Source of the DNA: Laburnicola sp. R22_1
Lineage: Eukaryota; Ascomycota; Dothideomycetes; Pleosporales; Didymosphaeriaceae
DNA length: 64,000 bases
Assembly (NCBI GenBank): GCA_014281115.1
Contig: JACONQ010000020.1
Location: forward strand, 868,001-932,000
Direction of reading: 5' to 3'
This document shows, piece by piece, positions 38,068 through 48,130 of the stretch. Within the stretch, counting starts at the first letter, position 1. Every line of letters starts with the position of its first letter. Under the pieces are notes generated by a model. The model was not told where the DNA came from and did not search any database. It was given only the letters and a program-made list of their open reading frames with translations. A program made the translations under genes and the position numbers.

Positions 38068-38604
38068 GCTCTTGTTATCTACAACGCCGCTGTTGTTGCC
38101 GCCTAGCTCGCAGGTACAAATGCGAACCCTATTCTCTGTGTTGGAGGGCAGCAGTTGGCCCCATATGTGCATAGTCCGCAAGGACGAGCAGTCTTAGCCC
38201 TTCCAGGGCAGGATGTGGAGATCGTACGAGGCAGCGTACAACTCAATTAAATAGGCTCGCATTGTCCTTCGTACATCAACGCCATCCTTATACAATCTTG
38301 TAGTGTAGGAGTGGCAACTGAATGCAGTAGCTGCCATACTGCTGTACTAGGCCCACGACTATTCCCAGAGTGCCGCTGGGTAGCTGGACACTTTGGTGGG
38401 GCATGTGCCAACTGCAAGTGGAGAGACCACGCAGCACGCTGCTCCGTACGAGATGGGGGTAATAATGCTTCTAATGGTGGACCTCTGCGCCTGGCTCCTT
38501 GTGGGCCTGATAGGGATGGGTCGGCAGCACGGCTGTTGTTGATTAAGGATGACGACGACGATATGCCTGGGGCTGGGCCCCATAATGCTATTGTTTTAGC
38601 ATAA
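38068..38604 (+). pseudogene. Cys-rich DUF3716-like gene remnant inside the outer hAT
   Basis: One frame runs from about 38068 to the TAA at 38604, broken by TAG at 38104 and TAA near 38246. The C-terminal part has the pattern CSSCHTAVLGPRLFPECRWV ... GACANCKWRDHAARCS. This C-x2-C, GP-F-x-C, GACANC, RCS order is that of a fungal domain of unknown function (DUF3716) as I remember it. It is not part of the transposase. It lies in the outer hAT's own DNA, between the transposase and the inner insertion point. Gene or passenger status is inference. Confidence 0.5.
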
Positions 38605-38647
38605 GGTACGTACAATATAGCTTTTTTTATTTCTACACTCTTAGCTG

Positions 38648-38850
38648 CAGAGTTGCTATTAGTCAGTTTAGTCAGTCCAAAGAGCTCCGGACTAACTGAA
38701 CTAATGTTGTGAGGTCACTGAACTAGACTAGACTGACTGCCAAGACTTTTTAATTGAGTTAAAACTGACTGACTGAACTGATGTCGCCGCCACCTGCGGA
38801 CTGACTAGACTGACTGAACTGAGTTACCTGACGTCAAACTGAGATAACTG
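38648..38850. repeat. Left subterminal repeat array of inner hAT (ACTGACTG/CAGTCAGTT)
   Basis: A dozen or so copies of ACTGACT, ACTGAACT and TCAGTCAG words in both orientations within 200 bp. Subterminal arrays like this bind hAT transposases in other systems. Confidence 0.75.
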
Positions 38851-39139
38851 CTCCTGTATTTTCGAGATTTCTTCCTCCAATAGTGTACGCGCTAACCCCA
38901 AAGCTGATGTAGTTATTGGCTATATACTAAGGCATTGTTTACCTCCCACTCAGCAGTTTGCTGGCAGTTTTCGTATGCACGTGCCGAGAGGCGTTTTTAG
39001 CTGTTCTATATATAGTAAACTGCCGGAGGCGTGGTGTTTACCTCCGTCTGGCAGTTAGTGGCGTTAATCAGCGCACTCCGAACCTCAAAATTAACAGGCT
39101 CCTAATCCGGCACTGTTTTTGTCGCAATCCACCTCAAAA

Positions 39140-40735
39140 ATGGCCAGAACCCGCAAGAGGACTCAAAAGGCCCAGGAATCCGATCTCCAGAAGACCCCTC
39201 CGCGTGGTAGTTCGCGCCTAGCACGCCTAGAGGCATCGTCTCCTCTTAAAAAGAGGCCTAGGACCACGAAGGGCAAGAAAGAGGCCCAGCTAATTAACCC
39301 ACCCACTCCAGACGACGGTGTTGATGTGTCTAGAGGTAATAGTGGGCCTGCTAAACCTGCGGAACCTGCGGAGTATAGTGGTGACGACCTAGAAGATCCT
39401 ATTCCTGTTGTTAATGACAAGGAAGATCTGTTAGTTATTACAGTACCTTCGCCACTCCCAGTTAGGCCTGCTGTCAACTCTGGAGCCACTTAGAAGGTGC
39501 CTGTGAACCTAGCCGATCCTATTCTACGCTCTTCCGCCACACCAAACTCTTTTGGCACGCTGGCTCCTTCTTTTAAGGTACGAGACTCTGCTACTCCGGC
39601 TCTAGGTATAGCGCTAGGCGGCAAGCCGCCACGTGTGAAATGGACCGAGACGATGGAAGAGGTGTTGCTCTAGGCTCTTAAAGAGATTGTTAAATGTGGG
39701 AAAACGGCTAATAGCTTTAAAGCAGAGCACTGGAATGAGGTAGCAGATAAGGTTCGTAGGGTATATATAGGCAGGGCGGCGGTGATTGGCAAGAACTGTA
39801 AATCGAAGTATAAGATATTTCGAAAGTCCTGGAGTTTGTGGCAAGATCACCTGGGTTCTGGATTATCTAGATGGGAGGATAACAAGGAGGGCTTACCTTA
39901 ATTAAGCAAGGAGGTTATAGATAGCTACTTTAGCGAGCATCCTAAGTTTAAGGCGTTTTAATTCGAACCCCCTCTAGGCTATAAATACCTCGTTAATATT
40001 ATTAGAGATTGTGTTGCAACAGGCGAGTTTGCGATTAACGCAGAGGCAGAGGGTAGTGACAACTAGGCATTAGAGCTTCTATCTGATAACGTTAATGATG
40101 AAGAGGAGAGCGGGGAAAGTGAGGATAACAAGAGCCAGCCTTCAATCGAGCGTTCTTAATTGGTAGCCACATTACAATTGTTGTCTGTTGTAGCTACTTC
40201 GTTGTTAACCTCTAATAGGTCTCTTACAGCCGCATAACATAGGAAGCTGGAGAAGAAGCGTTAGAAGGAGCAAGCTAAAGGTGGAATGCGTAAGCATATG
40301 GCAGAGAAGAAGGCTAAGAAGGGAGGGGAGGGTCGTGTGCGTGAAAAGGGTGAGAAGAAGTCCGATCTGTTAGCGCGATCTCTAAGTAAGTTTAATAGGC
40401 AATTGGCTAAGGTTCTAGAGGGTTTTATGAAGAAGCTGGATAAGAATATAAAGAACCTGATCCAGCAGGCTATTAAACTATTTAAGAGGCAGTTAGCTGG
40501 AGAGTTTGAGGCGGAGGTGTACCAGGTTATCTCTCTACTTTAAGATAAGGCGAAGGCAAGCGCCATGCTCGCGATGAAGCTGGAACGCCGAGCTGGATGG
40601 ATCAAATATGAGCTAGGGCAATTGTTCTCCTAGAATGTCTCTAGCCTATAATCCAAGCGCCTGTCTATGTTCCTAATAGGATTCCCACATACATTTGGCC
40701 AATTCTGTGCGAAATTCGTTGTTGGTAAGCCTTGA
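39140..40735 (+). pseudogene. Harbinger Myb/SANT-like DNA-binding protein, RIP-stopped
   Basis: A single frame from ATG 39140 to TGA 40735 holds roughly nine TAG/TAA stops, mostly at positions fitting Gln or Trp codons. It has a basic N-terminus (MARTRKRTQKAQESDLQKTP). A trihelix/Myb-like domain follows (RVKWTETMEEVLL, then GKNCKSKYKIFRKSWSLWQD), and a Lys-rich coiled region (MRKHMAEKKAKKGGEGRV). In active Harbinger elements this second protein carries the transposase to DNA ends. Confidence 0.8.
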
Positions 40736-40765
40736 TCGCCACCCATCCTCCATTTTAGTGTCACC

Positions 40766-41908
40766 CTAGCATATTAACCTATTTGCCTCCGCCTTATTCG
40801 CCTCCGCAGCGACGTTGATACCCTGCTGGCTGTTGAGCTAGTTATGAAGGGCTACACAAGCGTATACAATAAACACCTAAGTCCAAATGCTGAAGCCTAA
40901 TTAGGCCCCCTAGAGGATCTTAAACTGTCTCTTTAACACGCTAAAGGCCCTCTCTACAGCTATCCTTAATAATAAATGCTGTAAGTTAAACAGCTCTTAA
41001 GGCGTTTTTAGATTCCTACTATTAACATCCCACTCGCTGATGTGATAACGCGTTTTTTGATAGGGAATGAGCAGCAGCCTATCTATTAAAGAGTAGCCAC
41101 TATCCGCTAGAAAATAAGTATTTAGAGCTAGGGCCTTGAATCCTTTAAAGCAGGCATTCCGGAAAACACGGGCATCATGTGCGGAGCCCTCCCATCTAGC
41201 AAGAACGAACTAGAAGTTAAGGTTGAAGTCTACACAGGCGAAAACATTCTGTAAGTAATAACCCTTCCTACACCGCCATGCTGACTTAATAGGAAACTTC
41301 TTGCCAGGCTTAACAGCGTTCCTACTAATGGAGATAGGTATATAGGTCCCATCCACAGCTCCGCGGCATTTGTTAAAGAACGGCGAGTAGGTTTTTAATG
41401 TTGAAATCCGCAAGGGTACCTCATCCTCTGGGGGCCGCACCACCTTAGGATAGAGGTTATTGCGCAGGATAGTAAGTACCTTGTGGAAAGCGCGATGTAG
41501 AGTCCTCGTGCTGTGCTGGAATTGTTCGCGCAGGTAGCGATACGACTGATCTTTGCTGACAACCGCTATAAAGATGCCCAGCTTCTTGTCAGCATCCACC
41601 TCCCCCAAAGCCGTCAATCCCTCGTTAATCAGCAGCTCTAGGAGGGCCTCGAATTGCTCCTTATGCAAGCCAGTGATGTTGTAGATCCTATCCTAGTGGC
41701 CTTCGCGCATAGCCTTTACCCACTCTGATCTACGGCCATATTCCATCCTATCCACACGCAGGCTGGTGGGCCTATAGAGCACCTTATTAAGAAACAATCG
41801 CATGGCGCGCGATCGAGATTGCCGCTGTAGGTCTACAGCGATCGCTGCTAGTATAATAGGGAGGGTTCTGCGCAAACGAATACGTGGGGAGCTGCGAATG
41901 CGAGCCAT
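40766..41908 (-). pseudogene. PIF/Harbinger DDE transposase, RIP-stopped
   Basis: Frame begins MARIRSSPRIRLRRTLPIIL at 41908. The catalytic residues can be placed: GAVDGTYIPI (first Asp), YFLADSGYSL (second Asp) and RIAVERAFSVLKRQF (Glu). Stops interrupt it at MREGH*D, NLNF*F and later. They fit CAG to TAG or TGG to TAG changes. Confidence 0.85.
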
Positions 41909-42106
41909 GGGGTAATAATAACAGCAAGAGTATAGAGTGACGTTATAGCGATGTTTGGCAGCCTCTGCTGGCAGTTTTTTCTGCACCTCTGGGGCACCAG
42001 TAGAAACTGCCAGCAGTTTTGCTGTTTTAGGCAGGTTGTTGTCCGTGCGAAGCCACTAAACGCCACCAATACGCCACCCTGGCAGAATTTTCTGCTGGAT
42101 TGGCTC

Positions 42107-42232
42107 CGGAGGTAAACACTAGGCCGCCAGCAGCTTCTTAGAAACTGCCAGGGGCACGGGAGGTAAACACTAGACCCTCAGCAGCTTCTTAGAAACTGCT
42201 GGCAAACTGCTAAGCGGGAGGTAAACACTGCC
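42107..42232. repeat. Tandem subterminal repeats at the right end of the Harbinger element
   Basis: GGAGGTAAACACTAG followed by CAGCAGCTTCTTAGAAACTG occurs twice in tandem, then GGAGGTAAACACTGCC closes the element. The left end carries further GTGTTTACCTCC copies (near 39030). Confidence 0.75.
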
Positions 42233-42235
42233 TAA

Positions 42236-44618
42236 GCCTCTTCTAGCTCTTTAAACTCTGTAAAGCTAAAACAAGCTCTGGCTTTATATGGAGTCTCCGC
42301 GTGCCTAACGTGTTGCCAAGCTCGCTGAAAGTCCGCTCACAGTCTGCCGCTGCCGCTAGTATTGTCAGAACGTTGATAGCAAACTTTGAGAGTATGGGGA
42401 ATTGTCTAGCAACTGACTCCCAGTATAGAAGCGGATTAAGAGACAGCCAATCCTTCTTAGCTAACGCTGGCTGCCGCTTCCAAATCTCATACTCATCCTC
42501 CGCAAGGCTTGCCTCTACCTACCATATACTTTGCTCAATCGACAACTGTAGAAAAGCTAATTGCGACGTTAAGAACCCTAGCTGGGACTTCTTATGCGGC
42601 GGCGTCACTATCTAAGCTAGAATAGCTGCGGCGTCCTTTCGCCCCTGCCATATGCGTAGGAATGCCTAGTGGTTATTGTTAAGCCAGCTGTCGCGATAGT
42701 AAACACCGTCACGGGCAGTAACATGGGTGTTAGGTACCTTCCAGAGCGCTGAGAGGTGGTGCTTATAGTGCGGGTGTAGTATTGTAGCAGTGTAGTAGAC
42801 AGGCGCGTCGTTAAATTTTGCGTAGTACTTAGCAAGTTTACTGTGCGCAAGGTTGACGTTTGTAACAAGATAATCTTTAGGCGCGTCTAGATCTTTGTAA
42901 TTTACATCCTTAAGACGGTCTTTAAGAGCCTTAAGCTGGTCAAGAAGCCACTCAAATGTTACTAGAACTTCCCAAATAGCGCCATGGCGGCCGTGTTGTC
43001 CGCGGCCTTTAAGTAGCTGTGTAGCTTTGGCAAATGGCTCAAGGAGTTAAATATACTCTGTTACTGTCGCCTAGTCCTTGCCACTTAGACCGCCTTTACG
43101 TATGTCTAGTCGCGGCTGCGCAGCGGGCAGCTGCTCGCGGTTTTTCTGGCGCTGTGAGGGTGCTGTTGCAGCACTATGCTCTTTAAGTTTACACTTAATA
43201 TAGCTATTGATAGGGCCGTGTAGCTTAGCTGCGCGCACAAACGTGCTAAAATAGCTATTCCAGCGGGTCTTAACAGGCTTAACAAGCTGCCGGATATGAG
43301 GTGTAACACCTAGAGACTCTGCCTCCTCGCGCTGTAGTCGCTCTAGTAGTTGTCGAGTTTGAGGCGTGCAGATAGACGCAATCACATTAAAGAGGACGCT
43401 AATAGGACCGTATTTGCGCCACTCATCCATGTACTTCTCCTTGTCCTTAAGGTGGGCAGCGTCATTCTTGTACGCGCTACAATCTTTGCCCCAAATTACT
43501 AATTGCGCGCCTAGGTTGAGTATATGGCAGTAGCACCGCAGCCGCCGCTCGCTTGCGATAAAGCCAAACTTCTCTGCTAAGGACTTAACTATAGTATCAT
43601 TGTTACTTGCGTTGTTAAGCACAAAGTAACTAACGCTTGTGTTGTTAACGCCAAATAGCTAAAGTATTGTTGTTGCTATAGCGGCAATATTATTGCCAGT
43701 GTGCGCTCCGTGTAGCTCAGGCAACCCAAGCAGGTGGTTAACTAGCTTGCCCTCGCTGTTAAGGTAATGTACGCAGAGGCTAGTAAAAGCATACTGCCCA
43801 CTAGTTAAAGTCTAGTTGTTAAATAACACGTGTATAAGCGACTAGGCTTCGCGAAGGTAGTTGGCAACAGCTGGTATATATATGTTGTACTCAGCAATAA
43901 TATAATCGCGGAGTGTTTAGTGGCTACGCCAAAGGAGGGCTTCAGCTAGCGGGCTCACAGCCGTAATCATGGCTCAAAACTGCGGCGTTTCTATTACGCG
44001 AAGGCTCTAGTTGTCCGCAACTACCCAGTCCTTTAGCGCGTCCTGAAATTAAGAGATTAAAAAGCTTGTTGCCATCTCGTTTGCCACCTCTTACAATACC
44101 TCTATCCCTTTAGACCTCATAATATATACTTGGGACTTTGCAAGCGCGCCTATAATATTACCCTCCTAGCTAGCAATTAGTATAGGTCTATTAGGTCCGT
44201 GTGAGTGTCCAGGCTTATTGCTTAAGAGGTGTTGGCTAGTGTTTATAGTGCTGTCAGCCTCTTGCTTCTATTGTTAATGGCAGTACTGGCAAAGCCAGTA
44301 GTTCTTCTTATACTTGCGGTGCCAGACAGCCCAGCTGTGGCAGTAGATCTAGCTTTTTGGCCCACCGCGACTATTGCGCTCAACTTGGCGCCGCTTAAGG
44401 TACAGCACACACTTAAAATCAAGCCTGTTGTAATTATCGTCGTCGTCGCCGTTATTAGGGAAGTCCGCCTGTACTGCCACAGGCTTATTAGCCTGTGCCT
44501 CGCCCGCAGTATCGCTAACAGTAGGCGCGTTTAATAGCGATAGTAGAGGAGGATTACACTTATTATATTCTACAAGGCAGCAAAGGTCTAAATTAGAGGG
44601 AGTAGACATAAAGTACAT
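42236..44618 (-). pseudogene. Degenerate hAT transposase of the inner element
   Basis: Reads on the minus strand from MYFMSTPSNLDLCC. The middle has LRCYCHILNLGAQLVIWGKD and KPVKTRWNSYFSTFVRAAKL, and the C-terminal hAT dimerisation region is CERTFSELGNTLGTRRLHIK. Many TAG stops (for example LKS*KR for LKSWKR) show RIP-like decay. The Harbinger element sits just after its end. Confidence 0.85.
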
Positions 44619-44743
44619 TAAACAGTATTATAGTAATAGTAGTATAGTGTCATGTGTTTAGCAGACGCAACGCGACGCGACGCGAAAGGCTTGCTAGGTG
44701 CGGCTAGCGTACCTTTACAAACTCTGATTGGCTTGATGCTATA

Positions 44744-46877
44744 ACGTGTTTGATCACGTAATGCACGCTATCGCGTAATGCACGCGCCCCACCAAAATCG
44801 CGAAATATTCAACCCACCATAACTCCACCAATATGGCTCCAATCGACGAGGCTCTTGCGGCAATCGAATTGCTGAAACCAGGAGAACATTTTACATATAC
44901 AGAAATCGCCGAAAGATTCGGGGTTAGCCGGTCAACTCTGTCGCGGCGCGCGCGTAATAAAACCCAATCGATGGCGCGTAAGCTCGAAAATCAACAAATA
45001 CTCAACGCTACGCAGGAAGCAACGCTCGTACGGTATATTCAAGACCTCTCAGCGCGAGGGCTACCTCCTACAAGCCATATGATACGAAACTTCGCGTCAG
45101 AAATAGCTGGAAAATACGTTGGGACTTGCTGGCCGTCACGCTTCATTGAGCGCCACAAACTCGACTTAATATCGCGATGGACATCCGGCATCGACGCCTC
45201 ACGCCGCAGAGCTGATTCGGCCTTCAAGTACGCGCTATACTTCAAGCTATTAGCTAAAAAAATCGAGCAATACAACGTTGACGCGCGCCATATTTACAAT
45301 ATGGATGAGAAGGGATTTCTTATTGGAATCCTCTCCAAATCAAAGCGCGTCTTTTCTCGCGAGCAATACGAGCGCGGGAAGTTCAAATCGATGCTCCAGG
45401 ACGGCAATCGCGAGTGGATAACTTCAATAGCCTGTATTTGCGCCGACGGCTCTACCCTCACGCCTGCTCTCATTTATCAGGCAGCCTCTGGCAACGTACA
45501 AGACACCTGGCTCCAGGATTTCAACCCTGAAATCCACAAGGCTTTTTTCACCTCCTCGCCCTCAGGATGGACCAATAACGATACCGGGCTCAGCTGGCTC
45601 AAACAGGTGTTCAACCGCGAGACGAAGGCAAAGGCAAGGACGTCGTACCGCCTCTTGATTGTCGATGGGCATGGATCTCACGTGACAAAGGATTTCATCG
45701 ATTTCTGCGACGCCAATAAGATCCTGCTGGCAATATTTCCGCCTCACAGCACCCATACGCTTCAGCCGCTGGATGTGGGCGTCTTCGGGCCTCTCGCGAG
45801 CGCGTACAGCAACGGCCTCGCGAGCTTTATGGACGCCTGCCAGGGCCTCTCCAGCATCACAAAGAGGGACTTTTTCAGGATATTCTGGGCCGCCTGGGAG
45901 CGCGCGCTGACGTCAGCAACGGTCCTTAAGGCCTTTGAGGCTACTGGGATCGTGCCCTTAGATCCCGACAGGATCCTCAAGCGATTTAAAACTCGCGAGC
46001 CTGAGCGCCCCAGCTCGAGCGAGAGCAGCACGTCGGTCCTTAGCGCCAGCGACTGGCGTAAAATCGAGCGCTTATTACGTCAAGTTGTTGAAGATATTTA
46101 CGAGTCTCAGGCTGCCAAACTCTCGCGTACGCTCCACTCGATTTCAGCGAAAAATCAGATCCTTAAGCACGAAAATACTCAGCTCAAAGAGGCCCTCGTT
46201 AACGAGCGCAAGCGCCGCCAGCAGGGTAAGGCCCTGGCGCTCGAGACGCCGGAGGATTACAATGGTGGCGCGATTTTCTGGTCGCCAGCCAAGGTCTAGA
46301 GGGCTCGCGACTGGCAGGCACAAAAGGACGCGGAGGAGAAGGAGATACAGCTTCAAAAGGACATCTAGGCCTAGCTCAGAGAGCAGAGCAAGCTTGGAAA
46401 GCAAGCCCTCTTGCAACAGCAACGCCTTGAAAAGGCTCAGGCTCAAGCAGAGCGCGCTCGCGAGCGCGAGCTGAAGGCTATTGAAGCTCAAGAAAAGCGA
46501 GAGGCCCGCGCAATTGAAAAATAACTCCGCGACGAGCTTAAAGCTTCCCAAAAGGGTAATCAACGTAGCCTCAAGCCTCCAGCAAAAAATCCGAAAGATA
46601 TTGAGCTTGTACAGCCTGAGTTACAGCCTGTCAAAGTTGACGAGCCCGAGATGCCCGAGATCGCGCCCACGACGCGCACACGTCAAATACGCCTCCCAGA
46701 GCGCTCCAGGTAGCCAATAGAAGGGCTGTATTTGTTGAATAAGCTCTTCCGATTATTACTCCAGAAAATCCGACGATTTTACAATATATACAAGCTGTAC
46801 AGCTTCAAGTTGTGGATGGGCGGAAATCGCCGAAAACGTGCATTACGTGATAGCGTGCATTACGTGATCAAACACGT
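44744..46877 (+). mobile_element. Fot1/pogo-like transposon A
   Basis: 2134 bp with 41-bp inverted repeats (ACGTGTTTGATCACGTAATG at each end, one mismatch in 41), flanked by TA (44742..44743 and 46878..46879). Each repeat contains ACGTAATGCACG-type words twice in tandem. Confidence 0.92.
44833..46299 (+). CDS. Fot1/pogo-like transposase, mostly intact
   Basis: 488 aa from ATG 44833. It has an N-terminal helix-turn-helix (TYTEIAERFGVSRSTLSRRA) and a CENP-B-type second DNA-binding part (LPPTSHMIRNFASEI ... WPSRFIERHKLDLISRW). The DDE_1 catalytic domain shows YNMDEKGF (Asp 1), LLIVDGHGSHVT (Asp 2) and HTLQPLDVGVF (Asp 3). The catalytic core has no lesion. Downstream, the frame continues recognisably (coiled, Gln/Lys/Glu-rich) to about 46710 but is cut by TAG at 46297 and further TAG/TAA codons fitting CAG or CAA originals. 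The protein may therefore be C-terminally shortened. It is the best transposase candidate in the window. Confidence 0.88.
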   Translation: MAPIDEALAAIELLKPGEHFTYTEIAERFGVSRSTLSRRARNKTQSMARKLENQQILNATQEATLVRYIQDLSARGLPPTSHMIRNFASEIAGKYVGTCWPSRFIERHKLDLISRWTSGIDASRRRADSAFKYALYFKLLAKKIEQYNVDARHIYNMDEKGFLIGILSKSKRVFSREQYERGKFKSMLQDGNREWITSIACICADGSTLTPALIYQAASGNVQDTWLQDFNPEIHKAFFTSSPSGWTNNDTGLSWLKQVFNRETKAKARTSYRLLIVDGHGSHVTKDFIDFCDANKILLAIFPPHSTHTLQPLDVGVFGPLASAYSNGLASFMDACQGLSSITKRDFFRIFWAAWERALTSATVLKAFEATGIVPLDPDRILKRFKTREPERPSSSESSTSVLSASDWRKIERLLRQVVEDIYESQAAKLSRTLHSISAKNQILKHENTQLKEALVNERKRRQQGKALALETPEDYNGGAIFWSPAKV

Positions 46878-48130
46878 TATATTTTAACTCATATAGGATT
46901 ACCATGACTAATCACCAAATGCACGGCCCCACCAAATGCACGGTTTTGAAAAAATCCACGTAGTTTATCAACGCTCATAACTCCACCAATATTGACGCTA
47001 TGGAGGCCGCGCTGACAGCAATCGAAAGCTTGCCAGCAGGCGAAAAGCCTAATTACACCAAAATTGCCAAATTATTTGGCGTTGAGCGATTAACTTTATC
47101 GCGGCGCGCGCGCGGGATCAATAAAAGCCACATAGAGAGGGCAAATGAGTAGAAATTTCTTAACACTACACAAGAAAAAGAGCTTGTAAACTACATATAT
47201 AAGCTTAACAAGAGAGGCCTGCCTCCTACAAAGCAAATGATCCGAAATTTTGCAACAGAAATAGCCAGAGAAGAGCTAGGCAAAAACTGGGTTGAGCGCT
47301 TTATTGCCCGCAACAATATTGAGCTCATATCGCGATGGACTACTGGTATCGACGCCTGTCGCCACCGCGCTGATTCTGCTACCAAATACGCCTTATACTT
47401 TAAGCTTTTAGGCGACAAAATAACCTAGTACGATATCGACAGTCGCCATATGTACAATATGGATGAAAAAGGGTTCCTTATTAGAGTGCTCACTAAGATG
47501 AAAAGAGTGTTCTCGCGGCAGCTGTATGAGCAGGGCCCTTACAAGCAAATGCTCCAGGACAGTAATAGAGAGTGGGTAACAACAATTGCCTGTATTTGCG
47601 CCGACGGCACCTTGCTGACGCCAGCCTTGATTTATCAAGCTACTATGGGCAATATACAAGACTTATGGCTTTAAGATTTTGATCTGCAACACTACAAGGC
47701 CTTTTTGCGAGCTTATTAAGTGGGTGGACTAACAATAAGATTGGTTTGGCGTGGCTCAAACAAGTATTTGATCGCGAGACCAAGGAGAAAGCTTGTAGGG
47801 AGTACCGACTACTCATACTTAATAGGCATGGGTCTTATATTACTATGCAATTTATCACATACTGCGACAATAACAAAATACTCCTTATAACCTTCCCGCC
47901 ACACGCTACCCACACTCTCTAGCCTCTTAATGTGGCGATGTTCAAGCCTCTGAGTACGGCGTATACAAGAGAGCTCTTAGAGTTTATGTACAACTGCTAG
48001 GGCCTCTCAGCAATTACCAAACGCGACTTTTATCGACTCTTTAACGCCTCCTGGCAAAGGGCCTTTTAAGAAACAATAATACTCAAAGCTTTTGAGTGTA
48101 CTGGGTTGTCACCTTATAACCCAAACACTA

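Larger units (their letters stand above)
38931..42232. mobile_element. PIF/Harbinger transposon
   Basis: 3302 bp. The left end GGCATTGTTTACCTCCC and reversed right end GGCAGTGTTTACCTCCC match at 16 of 17, with further similarity inward (AGCAGTTTGC.GGCAGTTT). The flanking duplication is TAA (38928..38930 and 42233..42235), the 3-bp target of this superfamily. It has the two expected genes: a Myb/SANT-like protein (+) and a DDE transposase (-), convergent. Confidence 0.92.

Noticed and set aside
38648..38850. CRISPR-like array
   Set aside because: The repeats are short, irregular, in both orientations and mirror the other end of a hAT element in a eukaryotic genome.
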